Under the pieces are notes generated by a model. The model saw only the letters and a program-made list of their open reading frames with translations. It searched no databases and was not told where the DNA came from. From Oligoflexia bacterium (lineage in GTDB: Bacteria > Bdellovibrionota > UBA1018 > CAIMNF01): a DNA stretch of 33,205 nt. The stretch lies in contig CAIMWN010000301.1 in the NCBI GenBank assembly GCA_903845155.1, positions 1-33,205 of the forward strand. Reading direction: 5' to 3'. Within the stretch, counting starts at the first letter, position 1; the number at the start of each line of letters is the position of its first letter. Of the stretch, positions 30,814 to 33,205 are shown piece by piece. A program made the translations under genes and the position numbers.

Positions 30814-32526
30814 TCACTGGGTGTGAGCCGCGCGCTTTTTTAAAATGAACTCATTTAGTTCCTGAGAGAAGTTCGTCCTGACAATTAATTCATCGACCTC
30901 AATATCGGAAGGGTTTAATTCAAAAAAGTGATTGAGCGTGGCTTTGAGAGCGAGTTCACGTGCAGATTGAAAAACCCGGTTGGCGCTCCTCAGGGGAACA
31001 TCATCAAAAATGAGCAAATAATCCTGAATCGTTTTTGCGCTGAACGCTCCTTTTTGTAGAATCTCTTCGTCGATCTCTGAAGATTCTAAAAACCTACCGT
31101 CGATCATCAGTTTTCTCACCTCCGCGCTCTCAGGTTTTAAGCTAAAAAAATGAGCAAGGGTATCTTTGCAAACTTTTGCCCGACGTATTTCAAGCTTTTC
31201 GCTGGCTCTAGTCGCGGTTGTGAAGAGCGAACGGTATTGCGTAGAAGAGCTAACCCAGAGGCCTGCGCGGATAAAAATCTGTTCAATCGTGTCGTACCCC
31301 TTTGCGGTATATTCGAAACCCGATTCAGTAATCAGTGAAATAATGTGTTGACTGCTCGGATGGAGGGCGAAAAACCGGTCTAAATACGTTAAAACACTTC
31401 TGTATCTCAGCTCTTTTTTGTTGTCGCTAAATGATTCGGATGCTCCTCCACTGAAAATGTCGATAAAGTCTTCCGGCGTCTGAGCAAGCTCGGTGCCGTG
31501 CCTGATGAACTCTTCCGCCTTATGTGGACTTGATGTCCTACGAAGCGCTATTGCCATTTCTCTACTCTTTTTTGAGAGCTCATTCATCTCTAATGCGTTC
31601 TGAATTGGCATTTGAGCCTGTTCTGTATCATCCACTTCTGGAAGTCTGCTTTCAATTTCTGTGCGTAAGCTTTCAGGCAGCAGGCTCCAGGTCTTGTCTT
31701 TTTTTACCTTTATTAGTTGCTCTACTTTGAGTTGGTCTAAATTTTGCTTTAGAAAATAGACTTTCATTCGCGTGTTTGAGCTTTGGAGATATTGGTTCAT
31801 CGCAAGCGCGCTGCCAAACCCCGCCTCGGTTTTGAATTGGACAGGTAAGGATTGAGTTTTTTTGAATGGGTTGATTGACCGAGAAAAGTTTTTTTGAAAA
31901 GACGTCGTTTCACTGATCAAGGTGGCAGTGGGCGTGCGCAAAAGATCTAAAATGACGATCTTTGCTTCTTCGAAACCATTCAGGGAAAGGGGGGCAAAAG
32001 TCCGAGTAATGCTCACGATGTTCGCTTCGGTCGTATGATAACGTTTGGCGAGCACTTGAAGGTGATCAATATTATTAAAATCAATCTCTTCGCCCAATGC
32101 AGAAAGAATATTTTGAAGGATACCATCAATCACGATTTGCTTTTTTCTGGAGTCCAGAAAATTGAAATTATTGAGGAGTTTTTCAACTTCAGATTTTCCT
32201 TTAAATCCCAAGATCAGCGCTTGGGCGGCGATGGCCTCATAAAGAATTTCCGAATCGAGTATCGGTTTTAGCTTCATGGCTTTGTTGAAAATTTCTTTTT
32301 CCGTATTTGATGTGAGTCCCAACTGAGTCATTGCACTCTCTAGGTATGCGGGATTCGGCAAAAGACTTGCTTTGTCGTAATCCACAGCTGCTTCCAAAAC
32401 TTTATTAAAGGTGGGCTCCGGATTAATAATCATGGAGCAAGTCAGGTCTGCCTTCGCCGAAGGTAGTCCCAGAAGAAAAAACAGCAAAAAACTCAGATGG
32501 AGTATTTTAATTTTTCCGAAGCCCAT
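30814..32526 (-). CDS. Large exported helical protein with FFxLxP repeats
   Basis: 570 residues. A signal peptide (hydrophobic at about 9-24, cleavage after AKA) is followed by an almost entirely alpha-helical protein. The C-terminal third has a repeat of about 75 residues marked by FFALHPSS (385), FFSLKPES (460) and FFELNPSD (534), each followed by a helix with conserved Leu/Ile. The architecture recalls helical solenoids (HEAT/TPR-like), but I do not recognise the family. Three cysteines at most are seen, one early (LTCSM). Bdellovibrio-like genomes carry many such exported helical proteins, which I cite only as background. A promoter-like pair lies upstream. No gene partner is on the same strand. 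Confidence 0.72.
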   Translation of the reverse strand: MGFGKIKILHLSFLLFFLLGLPSAKADLTCSMIINPEPTFNKVLEAAVDYDKASLLPNPAYLESAMTQLGLTSNTEKEIFNKAMKLKPILDSEILYEAIAAQALILGFKGKSEVEKLLNNFNFLDSRKKQIVIDGILQNILSALGEEIDFNNIDHLQVLAKRYHTTEANIVSITRTFAPLSLNGFEEAKIVILDLLRTPTATLISETTSFQKNFSRSINPFKKTQSLPVQFKTEAGFGSALAMNQYLQSSNTRMKVYFLKQNLDQLKVEQLIKVKKDKTWSLLPESLRTEIESRLPEVDDTEQAQMPIQNALEMNELSKKSREMAIALRRTSSPHKAEEFIRHGTELAQTPEDFIDIFSGGASESFSDNKKELRYRSVLTYLDRFFALHPSSQHIISLITESGFEYTAKGYDTIEQIFIRAGLWVSSSTQYRSLFTTATRASEKLEIRRAKVCKDTLAHFFSLKPESAEVRKLMIDGRFLESSEIDEEILQKGAFSAKTIQDYLLIFDDVPLRSANRVFQSARELALKATLNHFFELNPSDIEVDELIVRTNFSQELNEFILKKRAAHTQ

Positions 32527-32573
32527 GTTGTCCGGAATTCTAAAGTGCCTGACTTAAAAAGTCTATTTGATTT

Positions 32574-32603
32574 ATTAAATGGAGTCAGTTTAAATCATTT
32601 CAA
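32574..32603 (-). promoter_or_regulatory. Candidate promoter of the 570-residue exported protein gene
   Basis: On the minus strand TTGAAA (32603-32598) and TTTAAT (32579-32574) are 18 bases apart, with the start near 32567 and a leader of about 40 bases. Pattern match only. Confidence 0.35.
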
Positions 32604-32611
32604 TTGAACCT

Positions 32612-32629
32612 GCCGTGTTTGCTCACGGC
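32612..32629. other. Perfect 6-bp hairpin with no assigned role
   Basis: GCCGTG (32612-32617) and CACGGC (32624-32629) flank TTTGCT. A T6 run follows only 18 bases later (32648-32653), so it is not a standard terminator. Confidence 0.35.
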
Positions 32630-32669
32630 TAGATGGTACCGAGGGAGTTTTTTAATGAGTTAGATTTAA

Positions 32670-32930
32670 CCTGAAAATGATCCGCGTTTAAATTTTGAAG
32701 ATGCTGCAGTTGTGAGTTTTAGACTGGGTTCCTCATGGTTACCGATTACTTTTTGGTTCCAAGATATGATCGATCTTTTTGAATTACATCGCATTGGCTG
32801 GGCTTATTACTCTTACCGCGAATGGCAAGTCATGGACATAGAGATGTCGCCCGTTATAAAAAATAAAAAAACCGATCGGGTAGACACTAAGTTTGTGAAG
32901 CTACTGCAAAATGCATATGCAACACCCTAA
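32670..32930 (+). pseudogene. Probable C-terminal remnant of a GH5-like glycosidase
   Basis: The frame is open from 32670 to TAA 32930 (86 codons), closed upstream by TAA. It encodes FWFQDMIDLFELHRIGWAYY followed by SYREWQVMDIEM. This resembles the last strand and helix of GH5-type (beta/alpha)8 glycosidases, where a line such as 'lqDlIDlFEkhgw.WAYHafREWdgwdvE' is typical. After it comes a short tail TDRVDTKFVKLLQNAY, as at the end of such enzymes. The active-site strands 4 and 7 with the catalytic Glu residues are not present upstream, so this would be a dead fragment. The only possible start is GTG at 32712 without a Shine-Dalgarno. I recognise the pattern by memory, so the family call is tentative. 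Confidence 0.4.
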
Positions 32931-33003
32931 TTTACAACCAGGAATGGGCACCTTCAGGCTTTTTTGCATTCAAGTTTTTGACGTGTGCGCCCGATACTGA
33001 GAG

Positions 33004-33205
33004 ATGGGATTTCTGGATAAAATAATTGCTAAATCTTTTGTAAGGAATAACGACGGTTCTCATTATTTTTATAGAGATGGTAGTCGTAAAAATTGCTACG
33101 AGATTAGGGCGTGTTTTGAATTTGGCTAGCCGCACTTAACAGTTGATATTTATTTAAACCGTGAAAGTCTTTTGCATGAGGCAAGGAGGCTTTCAAAAAT
33201 GACCC
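33004..33205 (+). pseudogene. Possible broken reading frame interrupted by TAG, cut by window edge
   Basis: From ATG 33004 the frame reads MGFLDKIIAKSFVRNNDGSH with further protein-like sequence to an in-frame TAG at 33127-33129. It then stays open in the same frame to the window end (PHLTVDIYLNRESLLHEA and on). The upstream GAG is a weak ribosome site. It may be a decayed gene or a chance open frame. No family is recognised. Confidence 0.25.

Noticed and set aside
32932-33135. 67-codon open frame on the minus strand at the right edge
   Set aside because: No ribosome site and no recognisable features; the opposite strand reads more like decayed protein sequence.

Overview
The window looks like chromosome of a Gram-negative bacterium from the Bdellovibrio-like / deltaproteobacterial side of the tree. 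I infer this from a complete-order type II secretion (T2SS) operon with a PilM/GspL-type gene after gspK, a CarD/CdnL-type RNA-polymerase-binding regulator, a pair of ArsA/Get3-like ATPases, many exported proteins with signal peptides, and moderate GC content. No rRNA, tRNA, CRISPR array, insertion sequence or phage gene was found. Genus and species cannot be fixed from the sequence alone.

Region 1 (1-10788, minus strand) is one compact T2SS operon read gspC-D-E-F-G-H-I-J-K-L. Most junctions overlap or are separated by a few bases, and gspL is cut by the left edge. It encodes the inner-membrane clamp (GspC), outer-membrane secretin (GspD), ATPase (GspE), platform (GspF), major pseudopilin (GspG), four minor pseudopilins (GspH-K) and the cytoplasmic actin-like part of GspL. 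Region 2 (10789-17603) alternates strands: a VLCAD/ACAD9-like acyl-CoA dehydrogenase behind a palindrome-rich promoter region, two small exported proteins, carD with a near-consensus promoter, cysS, a lipoprotein with two LysM domains, and a TRL-family lipoprotein.

Region 3 (17617-22040, minus) holds nadA, a histidine-rich polytopic membrane protein, a flavin-reductase-like flavoprotein, an exported HExxHxxxxxH metalloprotease and a membrane-anchored unknown. The first three are joined by ATGA overlaps. Region 4 (22099-27206, plus) is a five-gene overlapping operon: thiamine-type ABC importer (binding lipoprotein, fused permease, ATPase) followed by two ArsA-like ATPases. The P-loops of the two ATPases are complementary: one keeps only the signature lysine, the other only the canonical lysine. 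Region 5 (27322-29144) has an exported unknown and an N-terminally short RlmN. Region 6 (29121-32526, minus) has a MATE transporter that overlaps rlmN tail to tail, a 300-base gap with a large imperfect inverted repeat, and a 570-residue exported helical protein. The right edge (32527-33205) carries what look like decayed gene fragments, one resembling the C-terminus of a GH5-type glycosidase.

The T2SS would export folded periplasmic proteins. The metalloprotease and the small cysteine-containing exported proteins here are plausible but unproven clients. The most interesting items are the complementary ArsA pair tied to a thiamine-type importer, the structured intergenic element at 30664-30773, the shortened RlmN, and several regulatory palindromes (acyl-CoA dehydrogenase, carD, and the nadA/thiB divergent promoter).
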